From: Rhodosalinus sp041365695
GTDB lineage: Bacteria; Pseudomonadota; Alphaproteobacteria; Rhodobacterales; Rhodobacteraceae
DNA length: 64,000 bases
Assembly (NCBI RefSeq): GCF_041365695.1
Contig: NZ_JBGFSJ010000007.1
Coordinates: forward strand, 62,001-126,000
Direction of reading: 5' to 3'
Of this stretch, positions 8,129-15,769 are shown piece by piece. The first letter of the stretch is position 1. Every line of letters begins with the position of its first letter. Made by a program: the position numbers and the translations under genes. The notes below the pieces were generated by a model that was given only the letters and a program-made list of their open reading frames with translations, made no database searches and was not told where the DNA came from.

Positions 8129-9400
8129 ATGCGATACATGGCGACATATGATTTTATGGAATCGGTGCGTAACACAAACCAGTGGCTCGGGGCGACTGCC
8201 AAAGCCATGGCCTCCTACCCCATGTTCGCGCTGACACCGAATCCAATGATGCAGTGGATGGCCGCCTGGGGCGAGGTGACCGAACGCAGCTTCGAGCGGA
8301 TGGTCGCCAAGCCCGATTGGGGGATCCGCACCTTCACCTGCGAGGACGGGCGCGACCACCTCGTGCGCGTCGACACGGTGGTCGAAAAGCCCTTCGGCGA
8401 CCTGATCCACTTTCACGTGCTCGGCCGGCCCGAGCAGCCGCGCAAGATCCTGCTGATCGCGCCGATGTCGGGCCATTACGCCACGCTGCTGCGCTCCACG
8501 GTCAAGAGCCTCCTCGTCAATTGCGAGGTCTATATCACCGACTGGCACAACGCGCGCGACATCCCGGTGAGCTGCGGCAAGTTCGATGTGGAGGATTACA
8601 CGCTCTACGTCGCCGATTTCCTGCGGGAGATGGGCCCCGACACCCACGTGATCGCGGTGTGCCAGCCCGCGCCGCTCGCCCTTGCCGCCACCGCGCATCT
8701 CGCTGCCGAGGACCCCGAGGCGCAGCCGCGCACCCTGACGCTGATCGGCGGGCCGATCGATCCCGACGCCACGCCGACGGAGGTCACGGATTTCGGCCGC
8801 CGCGTCACCATGGGCCAGCTCGAGGAGACGATGATCCAGCGCGTCGGCTTCAAGTACAAGGGCGTGGGCCGGATGGTCTATCCGGGGCTGCTGCAGCTCG
8901 CCTCCTTCATGTCGATGAACGCCGAACGCCACGGGCGCGCCTTCCGCGACCAGATCTTGCGCGCGGCCAGGGGCGAGGCGTCGGATCATGACGGCCATAA
9001 CCGGTTCTACGACGAGTATCTCGCCGTCATGGACATGCCCGCGGAATTCTACCTCTCCACCGTGGAACGGGTCTTCAAGAACCGCGAGATCGCCCGCAAC
9101 GCGTTTACCGTGGCCGGCAAGCCGGTCGATATCGGCAAGATCACCAACGTCGCGGTCAAGACGGTGGAAGGGGCGAAGGATGACATCTCGGCCCCGGGCC
9201 AGTGTGTCGCCGCGCTCGATCTGCTGACGGGTCTGCCCGCCTCGAAAAAGGCAAGCCACGTGGAGCCCGACGCCGGCCACTACGGCATCTTCGCGGGGCG
9301 CAGCTGGCGGCACAACATCCGGCCGCTCGTTCTGGATTTCATCGATTCGAATGCCGCGGCACCGCACCCGGTGCGACGGCGGCCCCACGCGGTGGCATGA
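8129..9400 (+). CDS. phaZ: Intracellular polyhydroxyalkanoate depolymerase
   Basis: This enzyme mobilises native intracellular PHA granules by hydrolysing polyester. The 423-residue protein is an alpha/beta hydrolase without a signal peptide. Its nucleophile motif is VCQPAP with Cys178, as in the intracellular a1-type depolymerases rather than the Ser-based secreted ones. The C-terminal VEPDAGHYGIFAG block carries the catalytic His. The ATG at 8129 is eight bases from AAAGGAG; the next in-frame ATG at 8138 would be 17 bases away. It is divergent from phaC, the usual arrangement in Rhodobacterales. Confidence 0.95.
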   Translation: MRYMATYDFMESVRNTNQWLGATAKAMASYPMFALTPNPMMQWMAAWGEVTERSFERMVAKPDWGIRTFTCEDGRDHLVRVDTVVEKPFGDLIHFHVLGRPEQPRKILLIAPMSGHYATLLRSTVKSLLVNCEVYITDWHNARDIPVSCGKFDVEDYTLYVADFLREMGPDTHVIAVCQPAPLALAATAHLAAEDPEAQPRTLTLIGGPIDPDATPTEVTDFGRRVTMGQLEETMIQRVGFKYKGVGRMVYPGLLQLASFMSMNAERHGRAFRDQILRAARGEASDHDGHNRFYDEYLAVMDMPAEFYLSTVERVFKNREIARNAFTVAGKPVDIGKITNVAVKTVEGAKDDISAPGQCVAALDLLTGLPASKKASHVEPDAGHYGIFAGRSWRHNIRPLVLDFIDSNAAAPHPVRRRPHAVA

Positions 9401-9405
9401 GGATC

Positions 9406-9422
9406 GGCGGCCTCAGGCCGCC
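9406..9422. other. Hairpin with the rpoH stop codon in its loop
   Basis: Perfect seven-base arms GGCGGCC and GGCCGCC flank the trinucleotide that is the rpoH TGA on the minus strand. It lies between the convergent phaZ and rpoH ends. Neither strand has a strong T run after it, so it may be only a weak bidirectional terminator. Confidence 0.4.
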
Positions 9423-10306
9423 GCCATTCCCTTTTCCCGCGCGAGCTCGCGCATCCGGGTCTGAAGCTTCTCGAAGGCGCGGACCTCGATCTGGCGGATG
9501 CGTTCGCGGCTCACGTCGTAGTGCCCCGACAGCTCCTCCAGGGTGAGGGGGTCCTCGGTCAGCCGCCGCCTGGTCAGGATGTCGCGCTCGCGCTCGTTGA
9601 GCACGTCCATCGCCTCGGCGAGCAGCTCGCGCCGAATCTCCAGCTCGTCGCGTGCCTCGTAATCCGCCGCCTGGTCGGCGCCCTCGTCCTCCAGCCAGTC
9701 CTGCCACTGCATGGTGCCCTCGCCCTCCTGGCCCACCGTGGCGTTGAGCGAGGCGTCGCCGCCCGACATGCGGCGGTTCATCGAGATCACCTCGTCCTCG
9801 GTCACGCCGAGGTCGTGGGCGATCCGCTTGACCGCCTCGGGGCGCAGGTCGCCCTCTTCCAGCGCACCGATGCGCGCCTTGGCCTTGCGCAGGTTGAAGA
9901 ACAGCTTCTTCTGCGCCGAGGTGGTGCCAAGCTTCACGAGACTCCAGGAGCGCAGGATGTATTCCTGGATCGAGGCCCGGATCCACCACATCGCGTAAGT
10001 CGCGAGGCGAAAGCCCTTTTCGGGGTCGAACCGCTTCACCGCCTGCATCAGGCCCACATTGGCCTCCGAGATCACTTCGGCCTGGGGCAGGCCGTAGCCG
10101 CGATAGCCCATGGCGATCTTCGCGGCGAGACGGAGGTGGGAGGTCACGAGCTTGTGCGCGGCCTCGGTGTCCTGATCCTCCACCCAGCGCTTGGCCAGCA
10201 TGTATTCCTCTTCCGGCTCGAGCAGCGGGAATTTCCGGATCTCCTGGAGGTAACGCGTCAGTCCGCCCTCGGGCGTCGGTGCCGGCAGATTGCCGTAATT
10301 GCTCAT
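9413..10306 (-). CDS. rpoH: RNA polymerase sigma-32 factor (heat-shock type)
   Basis: RpoH directs RNA polymerase to heat-shock promoters. The 297-residue protein has region 1.2/2 (LTRYLQEIRKFPLLEPEEEY, then the region 2.4 YAMWWIRASIQEYIL), the RpoH-specific box AQKKLFFNLRK and a region 4.2 helix-turn-helix (LTLEELSGHYDVSRERIRQIE). The ATG at 10306 begins MSNYGNLPAPTPEGG; the longer in-frame start adds 13 unrelated residues. It lies 142 bp after rluD on the same strand. Rhodobacterales often carry two RpoH proteins. The rluD neighbourhood suggests the RpoH-I type, but sequence alone does not settle this. Confidence 0.95.
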   Translation of the reverse strand: MSNYGNLPAPTPEGGLTRYLQEIRKFPLLEPEEEYMLAKRWVEDQDTEAAHKLVTSHLRLAAKIAMGYRGYGLPQAEVISEANVGLMQAVKRFDPEKGFRLATYAMWWIRASIQEYILRSWSLVKLGTTSAQKKLFFNLRKAKARIGALEEGDLRPEAVKRIAHDLGVTEDEVISMNRRMSGGDASLNATVGQEGEGTMQWQDWLEDEGADQAADYEARDELEIRRELLAEAMDVLNERERDILTRRRLTEDPLTLEELSGHYDVSRERIRQIEVRAFEKLQTRMRELAREKGMAAA

Positions 10307-10448
10307 CTCTCTGAGATCCCCTCTCGATGTGTATTTCGTTAACATTCAATCTAGGTGCCGGAAGCCGTCCGTGCAACCGATCGATATGGCGCAGCTTACA
10401 CGATATCGGCGCCTTTTGCTTCGGGTGACGGGCAATATGTCGCCGTTC

Positions 10449-11501
10449 TCACGGATCCGTGTCGGGCCCGTCGGCGGCCCCGCGCAGTATTTCGACCAGC
10501 CGCGCCATGTCGGATGGAAGCGGCGCCTCGAAGCGCAGGCGCGCCCCCGTCACCGGATGGACAAAGCCCAGGACCCCCGCGTGAAGCGCCTGCCGGCGGA
10601 AGGTGCGAACTGCCTCGGCCGCCGCGGCGCCAAGCGCCTTGACGGAGGGCGCGCGCCGGCCGCCGTAAAGCGGATCGCCCACCAGCCCGTGCCCGGCATG
10701 CGCCATGTGCACCCGGATCTGATGCGTGCGACCCGTCTCCAGCCAGCACCGCACAAGCGCGGCGGCGGGCGGGCGGCCGAACCGTTCCGCGACCCGGAGG
10801 CGGGTGACGGCATGGCGTCCGCCATGGAACAGGACGGCCTGGCGCTGGCGGTCGGTGCGGTGCCGGCCGATCCCGGTGGCGATGCGGATCACGCCGCCCG
10901 GCTCCGTCCCGACCCCGCGCGTGCCCAGGAGCCTCGGGTCGCCCGCGTCGGGGCAGCCGTGCACCACCGCGGCATAGACGCGCTCCACGTCGTGGGCGGC
11001 GAACTGCGCGGCGAGACCGTGATGGGCGCGATCGCTCTTGGCCGCGACGAGCAGCCCCGAGGTCTCCTTGTCGATGCGGTGGACCACGCCGGGGCGCCTC
11101 TCGCCGCCCACGCCCGACAGGCTGTCGCCGCAATGGGCGATCAGCGCGTTCACCAGCGTGCCGGCGGGCGAACCGGGCGCGGGGTGGACGACCATGCCGG
11201 CGGGCTTGTTCACCACGATGAGGTCGGCATCCTCGTGCACCACGTCGAGGGGAATGGCCTCCGCGCCGATCGGGCTTTCGACGGCATCCTCGACGGTGAT
11301 CTCAACCTCGGCCCCCGCATTCACCGCGGCCTTCGGATCCCGCGCGGTTGCACCGTCCACCCGCACCGCGCCTTCGGACAGGAGCCGGGCAAGCCGGGTG
11401 CGCGACAGGGACGCCTCGGCTGGCGCATCCCGCGCCAGCGCCTTATCAAGGCGCTGCGGCGGATCGGGCGCGATCCGGAAGCGGAGGATGCGAGCGGCCA
11501 T
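10449..11501 (-). CDS. rluD: RluD-family 23S rRNA pseudouridine synthase
   Basis: This enzyme isomerises specific uridines to pseudouridine, probably those of helix 69 of 23S rRNA. The 350-residue protein has an N-terminal S4-like RNA-binding segment (RLDKALARDAP through AVRVDG) and an RluA-type catalytic domain. Catalytic Asp144 lies in HRIDKETSGLL, and the RTHQIRVHMAHAGHGLVGD motif follows. The ATG at 11501 shares two bases with the ATG of a divergent gene; a start 369 bases upstream would run antisense through that gene and part of tRNA-His, so it is rejected. GGGGAT lies about eight bases upstream. Confidence 0.93.
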   Translation of the reverse strand: MAARILRFRIAPDPPQRLDKALARDAPAEASLSRTRLARLLSEGAVRVDGATARDPKAAVNAGAEVEITVEDAVESPIGAEAIPLDVVHEDADLIVVNKPAGMVVHPAPGSPAGTLVNALIAHCGDSLSGVGGERRPGVVHRIDKETSGLLVAAKSDRAHHGLAAQFAAHDVERVYAAVVHGCPDAGDPRLLGTRGVGTEPGGVIRIATGIGRHRTDRQRQAVLFHGGRHAVTRLRVAERFGRPPAAALVRCWLETGRTHQIRVHMAHAGHGLVGDPLYGGRRAPSVKALGAAAAEAVRTFRRQALHAGVLGFVHPVTGARLRFEAPLPSDMARLVEILRGAADGPDTDP

Positions 11502-11790
11502 GGACGAATCCCCAGAGACGGAACCGGCACAGGTCAGGGCCCTGCGGCGGCTGGTGACGGCGCTGACCCTCACCATGATCGCGGGCGTTGTAGTGGTCGC
11601 CACGGCGCTTGTCATCCGCCTGGGCGCCACGGCCCCCGCGCTGCCCGACAGCATCGCGCTTCCGGGCGGGGCGCGTGCGGTGGCCTTCACGCAGGGACCG
11701 GACTGGTACGCCGTGACGACCGACGACGACCGGATCCTGATCTTCGACCGCGCCACGGGCGAGATGCGCCAGGAGATCGCGGTCGAATGA
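11500..11790 (+). CDS. DUF6476-type small membrane protein
   Basis: The 96-residue protein has a short cytoplasmic N-terminus, one membrane helix at about residues 21-44 (LVTALTLTMIAGVVVVATAL) and an external domain with LPDSIALPGGARAVAFTQG and DDDRILIFDRATGEMRQEI, which resembles a single beta-propeller blade. I assign it to the DUF6476 family from memory; the function is unknown. Its ATG is embedded in the rluD start region, with GGAGG about 12 bases upstream inside rluD. Promoters for both genes must lie within each other's coding sequence. Confidence 0.8.
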   Translation: MDESPETEPAQVRALRRLVTALTLTMIAGVVVVATALVIRLGATAPALPDSIALPGGARAVAFTQGPDWYAVTTDDDRILIFDRATGEMRQEIAVE

Positions 11791-11829
11791 TGGCCTTGGG
11801 AAGGTTGCGGCCGCGTGTGCCGGACGATG

Positions 11830-11906
11830 GTACCGCCTCCCCGGCTCGAACGGGGGACCTCTGGATCCACAATCCAGCGCTCTAACCAACTGAGCTAAGG
11901 CGGCAC
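11830..11906 (-). tRNA. tRNA-His (GUG)
   Basis: On the minus strand a full cloverleaf can be drawn. The acceptor TGCCGCC pairs with GGCGGTA, and the 5' G at 11906 faces discriminator C, the extra G(-1):C73 pair of tRNA-His. The anticodon stem CTGGA/TCCAG encloses TTGTGGA with anticodon GTG. The T arm is CCCCGTTCGAGCCGGGG. CCA is not fully encoded. Confidence 0.97.
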
Positions 11907-11916
11907 CGTGCGCGCG

Positions 11917-11944
11917 ATCTAACGCCTGCCCCTGGCGAATGCAA
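11917..11944 (-). promoter_or_regulatory. Likely tRNA-His promoter
   Basis: On the minus strand TTGCAT (11944-11939) and TTAGAT (11922-11917) are 16 bases apart, ending 10 bases before the tRNA 5' end. The spacing is right, but the match to consensus is only moderate. Confidence 0.4.
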
Positions 11945-12002
11945 GCGCTCAGAGACCGTGGTCGCGGCGCTTTTCCCCGCGGTCGCGGCCGGGCGTCCGC
12001 AT

Positions 12003-12047
12003 CGCCCGTCCGCGGATAGGGGGGCGCCGCGGCGGGGCGGACGGGCG
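12003..12047. repeat. 11-bp inverted repeat in a gene-free stretch
   Basis: The gap 11945-12234 holds no gene I can support. It contains perfect arms CGCCCGTCCGC (12003-12013) and GCGGACGGGCG (12037-12047) around a 23-base GC-rich spacer. No T run follows on either strand. Its role is unknown; GC-rich sequence makes chance pairing more likely than usual. Confidence 0.45.
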
Positions 12048-12234
12048 CAGGCGGGGCCCGCCAGTTTCGCGCGGCGCGCGGGCCGGCGAAGCGTGCGAAA
12101 GCGCGCCCTGCCCCGACGGGACGGATGCAGGCACGGCACGATCCCCGCGGGCGCAGCCCGGGCCCCCTTGCCCCCGCTTGCACGGCCCGTCGAAACCGGC
12201 TAGCAGCATCGCCCATCCGCGCGAGGGCGATCCC

Positions 12235-12453
12235 ATGGGCATCAACGACGAACGCGACATCGAGGCCAACCTCCAGATCGGGCCCACCGACACCGGGCTC
12301 GTGCGCCTTTATGTCTCCGCCGAGGGCGGCATCGAGATCCCGATGGATTTCGAACCGGAGGAGGCGGAGGAGATCGCGGAAGAAATCCGCGCCGCTGCGG
12401 GGGCCGCACGGGCGCTCGGCAAGAAAAGGAAGAAGCCCGGCCCGAAAGGCTAG
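12235..12453 (+). CDS. DUF6324-type small acidic protein
   Basis: The 72-residue cytoplasmic protein begins MGINDERDIEANLQIGPTD and has an acidic helix (FEPEEAEEIAEEIRAAA) followed by a basic tail (KKRKKPGPKG). The first 55 residues match what I remember of DUF6324, a short conserved family of unknown function in Rhodobacterales. The ATG at 12235 fixes the conserved N-terminus; an upstream in-frame GTG adds 19 unrelated residues. Its last four bases overlap the end of the convergent mmcB. Confidence 0.75.
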   Translation: MGINDERDIEANLQIGPTDTGLVRLYVSAEGGIEIPMDFEPEEAEEIAEEIRAAAGAARALGKKRKKPGPKG

Positions 12454-12908
12454 GGCATGAGACGCGCGGCCGGGTCGCGCATCGTCTGCAGGCGAAGCGC
12501 CGCCTGACGGGCGAAACGGCGGGTCAGCGCGCTGCGCCGCGCGCCGGCCAGCCGGGTTTCGGGCCCCATCCGCACCACCTCCGCATCGTAGGCGTCCGCA
12601 AGGATGAGGCCGCATTCGCCGGGCAGGATGTCCGCGGGAAATGCCGCGTCCACAGCCCAGAAGAACCGGTCGCCCCAGCCGAGGTAATTCTGCCATTTGC
12701 GGTCGGAGGCGTAATCGGCGCGGGACGACTTGCACTCCACCACCCAGAACTCGCCCCCGGGTCCCAGCGCCAGCACGTCGAGGCGCAGCCCGCGGTCCGG
12801 CACGAACTCCTCGATGCAGGCGAACCCCATCCCTGCCAGGTGCCGCGCGACGCCGCGCGCCAGAAGCTGGCCCGGAGCGAGCGCGGTGCTGTCGGAACCT
12901 TCCGGCAT
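12450..12908 (-). CDS. mmcB: MmcB-family DNA repair protein
   Basis: MmcB is a DNA-damage-inducible protein of alphaproteobacteria linked to mitomycin C resistance. Its fold resembles PD-(D/E)XK nucleases. The 152-residue product shows RLDVLALG with Asp44 and VVECKSSRADY with Glu58 and Lys60, the expected D...ExK arrangement. The GWGDRFFWAVD block is typical of the family. There is no signal peptide. A textbook alphaproteobacterial LexA box (GTTC-N7-GTTC) lies 11 bases upstream at 12920-12934, which supports SOS control and the assignment. Confidence 0.9.
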   Translation of the reverse strand: MPEGSDSTALAPGQLLARGVARHLAGMGFACIEEFVPDRGLRLDVLALGPGGEFWVVECKSSRADYASDRKWQNYLGWGDRFFWAVDAAFPADILPGECGLILADAYDAEVVRMGPETRLAGARRSALTRRFARQAALRLQTMRDPAARLMP

Positions 12909-12919
12909 GGGCCGAATAT

Positions 12920-12934
12920 GAACATATCAAGAAC
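12920..12934 (-). promoter_or_regulatory. LexA (SOS) box of mmcB
   Basis: On the minus strand the site is GTTC, seven bases (TTGATAT), GTTC: the direct-repeat LexA box known from alphaproteobacteria. It lies just before the mmcB start, where a repressor would cover the promoter or transcription start. Confidence 0.88.
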
Positions 12935-13023
12935 GCGCCGCAACCCCGACGATCCGCACCGCGGGAGTGTCGCCGCGGCGCGACACTGCTATAAGGGGGC
13001 GTCCCCACCCCGGAGCGCCGAAG

Positions 13024-14316
13024 ATGAGCCCGACCGAGCCCAGACCCGCCGACCTTCGCGCCGCGCGAGATCTAGAGAACCATGTGAGCTGGCTCGACAG
13101 CTTCACCGGCACCGCGCTCGGCGTGCTCGCCGTGGCCTCGGGGATCTACACCTATCTCGGCGTGTCCTCGCTGCTCGACGACAGCGGCGCCATGTCGGCC
13201 TTCGCGGCGATCGCCTATTCGGTGGCGGTGTCCGTGGGGATATTCGTCTTCTGGTCCTACATGCTGCGCCTCTTTCCCGCCATGCGCTCGGCCCGCGCGC
13301 GAGCGGGCCTGATGGGGGCGATGGGGCTCGGCAGCCTCGCCATCGTCGCGATGTCGAGCTGGCTCAACGCCGCGGCGCTTGCCGGCTCGGCGGCGGTGGA
13401 GCAGCATCTCGCCAACACGGTGCAGGACTACCAGCAGACGCTGGAGCGCGCGCACGAGATCGCCGTCTCGGCGCAGGCGCTCGAACAGGACGTGGCGCGG
13501 GTGCGCCAGAGCTTCGAGGACCTCTCTGCGCAGGAGGCCGAGGGCGGTCTTTCGGGGCTCGCCGGGCGCGGGTCGGTCTATTCGCTGCTGCGCCAGAAGG
13601 CCACGGAGCTTGCCGCGCTCGAGGCGCAGATCGCCGCGCAGGCCCCGCAGGTCGCGGCCGCCTTCGACGAGGGCAACGCGATCCTGAGCCGGATGCGCGC
13701 GCTGACGGTGGAACCCGGACCGGTCGAGACGCGCTCGGTCGAGTTCTCCGAGCAGGCGGTGCGCCTGGCCGGAATCGTCACGGAGCTCCGGCAGCTTTCC
13801 GTCGCGCCGCTGGTGCAGCGCGCGGCGCAGGATCTCGCGGCCTCGGCGGTGCTGCCGGAGCTCGACGGGCGCACCGCGGCGAACCGCGGCGACCAGCTGG
13901 CCACGATCGAGGCCGTTCTCGAGGTCGTCGCGCAACGCGCCGCCACGCTCGAAGCGGCGGCGGACGCGGTGATCGCCATACCGCCCCCGCCCGAGACGCG
14001 TTACACGCCGGTCTCGGCGGCGGACGCGGTGATCCTTTACGCGTCGAGCTTCGTGCCCTCCTGGGCAGGCGCCATCGCCATCGACCTGCTGCCCGGCGTG
14101 CTTGTCCTCATCCTGGCGATCACGCAGGGGGCGATCCGCGCCAGCCGCGAGGGCGCGAGCACCGCCGACACGCTGACGCTGGCGGAACTGCGCGCGGCGC
14201 TTGCCGCGCTGCGCGAGGTGGAGATCGCGTCGGACAGGCTGCCCCAGCACAGCGAGCCGCCGCACGCCCCCGGCGAGGAGGCCCCGCGCGTCACTCCGGT
14301 GCCGCGCCGCGGATGA
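13024..14316 (+). CDS. Uncharacterised four-helix membrane protein with long coiled-coil
   Basis: No known family is recognised. The 430-residue protein starts MSPTEPRPADLRAARDLENH, then has three hydrophobic helices near residues 24-46, 51-78 and 86-112. A long Ala/Glu/Gln-rich segment at about 115-330 is predicted coiled-coil (for example VQDYQQTLERAHEIAVSAQA). A fourth helix at about 343-368 includes AIAIDLLPGVLVLILAI, and the tail is acidic, Pro-rich and probably cytoplasmic. With four crossings the coiled-coil lies outside the cytoplasm if the N-terminus is inside. The stop overlaps the next start as ATGA, so it is produced with a ClpP-like membrane protease and may be its scaffold or substrate adaptor; that role is inference. 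Confidence 0.75.
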   Translation: MSPTEPRPADLRAARDLENHVSWLDSFTGTALGVLAVASGIYTYLGVSSLLDDSGAMSAFAAIAYSVAVSVGIFVFWSYMLRLFPAMRSARARAGLMGAMGLGSLAIVAMSSWLNAAALAGSAAVEQHLANTVQDYQQTLERAHEIAVSAQALEQDVARVRQSFEDLSAQEAEGGLSGLAGRGSVYSLLRQKATELAALEAQIAAQAPQVAAAFDEGNAILSRMRALTVEPGPVETRSVEFSEQAVRLAGIVTELRQLSVAPLVQRAAQDLAASAVLPELDGRTAANRGDQLATIEAVLEVVAQRAATLEAAADAVIAIPPPPETRYTPVSAADAVILYASSFVPSWAGAIAIDLLPGVLVLILAITQGAIRASREGASTADTLTLAELRAALAALREVEIASDRLPQHSEPPHAPGEEAPRVTPVPRRG

Positions 14317-15080
14317 GCGCGGAGCCCCCCGAATCCGGTCACGGCGACAGCGCGCGGACGATACGCCGGGCGCTTGCCGGGGTTCTGGCCTTCCAGCTGG
14401 GCCTGGCCGCGCTGCTCTTTCTTGGCGATGTCGGCCGCGGATTCAGCCTGCCCTCGACCGGCCCGGCGGCGCCGGGGCTGGATCAACCCGCCCGGCCCGG
14501 CGACCAGACCCGTCGTTTCGCGCCCACGGACCGTCCCGCCCGGCCCGATGGCGCGCCGATGCCCGTGCGCCTGCAGCTCGAGCGGGACGGCGATGACGCG
14601 GCGACGCTCCGCGGAGAGATCGCGACCGGCGACGCCGACCTCATTGCCCGGAGGATCGCCAGCATGGACCCGACGCCCGGGATCCTGCGACTCGACAGCC
14701 CGGGCGGCTCGGTGAGCGACGCGCTCGCCATCGGGCGGATGATCCGGCGCCTCGGCATCGCGACCGAGGTCGACGCGCAGGCGATCTGCCTTTCCGCCTG
14801 CCCCTATCTTCTGGCGGCGGGATCCGCGCGGCGCGCGCATCCCGCCGCGCTGGTGGGCGTGCACCAGCACTATTTCGGCGAGAACACGCTGCTTCCGGCC
14901 TTCATCGCCGTGCAGGACATCCAGCGCGGCCAGGGCGAGGTCATGGCGTATCTGAGCGCGATGGGTGTGGATCTGGCGGTGATGCAACCCGCGCTGCTGA
15001 CGCCGCCCGACGAGATCTACCTGCTCACCCCCGAGGAGTTGCAGAGCTATCGTCTGGTCACCTCGCCCTGGAACGGGTGA
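14313..15080 (+). CDS. Membrane-anchored ClpP-like (COG3904-type) serine protease
   Basis: The 255-residue protein has an N-terminal membrane anchor (residues 19-40, ending in LAALLFLGDV), a Pro/Arg-rich linker to about 85, then a ClpP/crotonase-fold domain. DSPGGS at 128-133 forms the oxyanion-hole strand, the candidate nucleophile is Ser161 in CLSACPYLLAAG and the candidate general base is His184 in VGVHQHYF. This is the pattern of the COG3904 predicted periplasmic proteases. No ATPase partner is encoded nearby. It overlaps the preceding coiled-coil membrane protein by four bases. The substrate is unknown. Confidence 0.8.
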   Translation: MSAEPPESGHGDSARTIRRALAGVLAFQLGLAALLFLGDVGRGFSLPSTGPAAPGLDQPARPGDQTRRFAPTDRPARPDGAPMPVRLQLERDGDDAATLRGEIATGDADLIARRIASMDPTPGILRLDSPGGSVSDALAIGRMIRRLGIATEVDAQAICLSACPYLLAAGSARRAHPAALVGVHQHYFGENTLLPAFIAVQDIQRGQGEVMAYLSAMGVDLAVMQPALLTPPDEIYLLTPEELQSYRLVTSPWNG

Positions 15081-15315
15081 ACGCCCCTTGTCCCGCCCCC
15101 GGCGCACCACTACTTCTTCCTGTGGCGGGTGCTGCCCTTCTCGTGAACGGTGACATTCCGGTGGCCTATAACACTTCCGAGGGAGCTGGCTCTGTCCGGG
15201 CCCTGGTCCGGTTACCTGGCGCCCACCTGTTCACGCAGGTCCTCGGGAATGACAGAACCACACGGTTGCGCGCGGGCCCGCCACATTTCCCGTCCGGCGA
15301 CATCCGCGCACGACG

Positions 15316-15348
15316 AAAAAAGGGCCGTGCCCTGAAGCACGACCCTTT
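15316..15348 (-). terminator. Rho-independent terminator for the 15374-15694 gene
   Basis: On the minus strand, arms AAAGGG-x-CGTGC and GCACG-x-CCCTTT pair with one mismatch around a six-base loop and run into TTTTTT. It lies 26 bp past the stop. The rest of the 293-bp gap 15081-15373 between convergent genes shows no supported gene. Confidence 0.85.
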
Positions 15349-15373
15349 CACCGATCGGTGATGTACACGGCGG

Positions 15374-15694
15374 TCAGCGCTGGCGCCGACCCTCATCCGC
15401 ACGCACCGGGATGGTCGCGTAATCCAGACTGGCGTGTTCGGGCGCGCTGCCGCCGCCGTGCGGCGTATCGTCGGGCTCGGCCATCCGCATCACGGAGATG
15501 CCGAACTGGACGCCCGAGAACACGATCCCGTTGAAGACCCACAACAGCAGTACCGCGAGCGGGCCCGCGGGATCATGCGTCACCAGGTGCCAGAGATTGG
15601 CGACGTTGAACCACAGGAGCATCGCGACGAATGCGGCCGCGACCACGAAGCCGATGGCCGTCTGGGTAATGTAGAGCCGGATGAGATTGGGCAT
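15374..15694 (-). CDS. Small two-helix membrane protein
   Basis: The 106-residue protein has two hydrophobic helices, near residues 10-30 (AIGFVVAAAFVAMLLWF) and 44-66 (PLAVLLLWVFNGIVFSG), and a hydrophilic tail with HGGGSAPEHASLDY. No family is assigned. It lies 75 bp downstream of nusB on the same strand and is closed by a clear terminator, so it may be the last gene of the ribBX-ribH-nusB transcript. Function unknown. Confidence 0.78.
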   Translation of the reverse strand: MPNLIRLYITQTAIGFVVAAAFVAMLLWFNVANLWHLVTHDPAGPLAVLLLWVFNGIVFSGVQFGISVMRMAEPDDTPHGGGSAPEHASLDYATIPVRADEGRRQR

Positions 15695-15769
15695 GTCGCT
15701 CTCCTTGCCTTGCCCCTCTCAATGTAGCCACGTCTCGGGCGAGGAAAACCCCCCGTCGCCGCATCGGCG

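Noticed and set aside
5619..8234. An 871-codon open frame on the plus strand opposite phaP and phaC
   Set aside because: It runs through the phaP promoter, both PhaR operators and phaC in antisense, and looks like no known protein.
15077..15361. A 94-codon plus-strand frame after the ClpP-like protease gene
   Set aside because: No domain, odd composition, and it overlaps the terminator of the opposite gene. Treated as non-coding.
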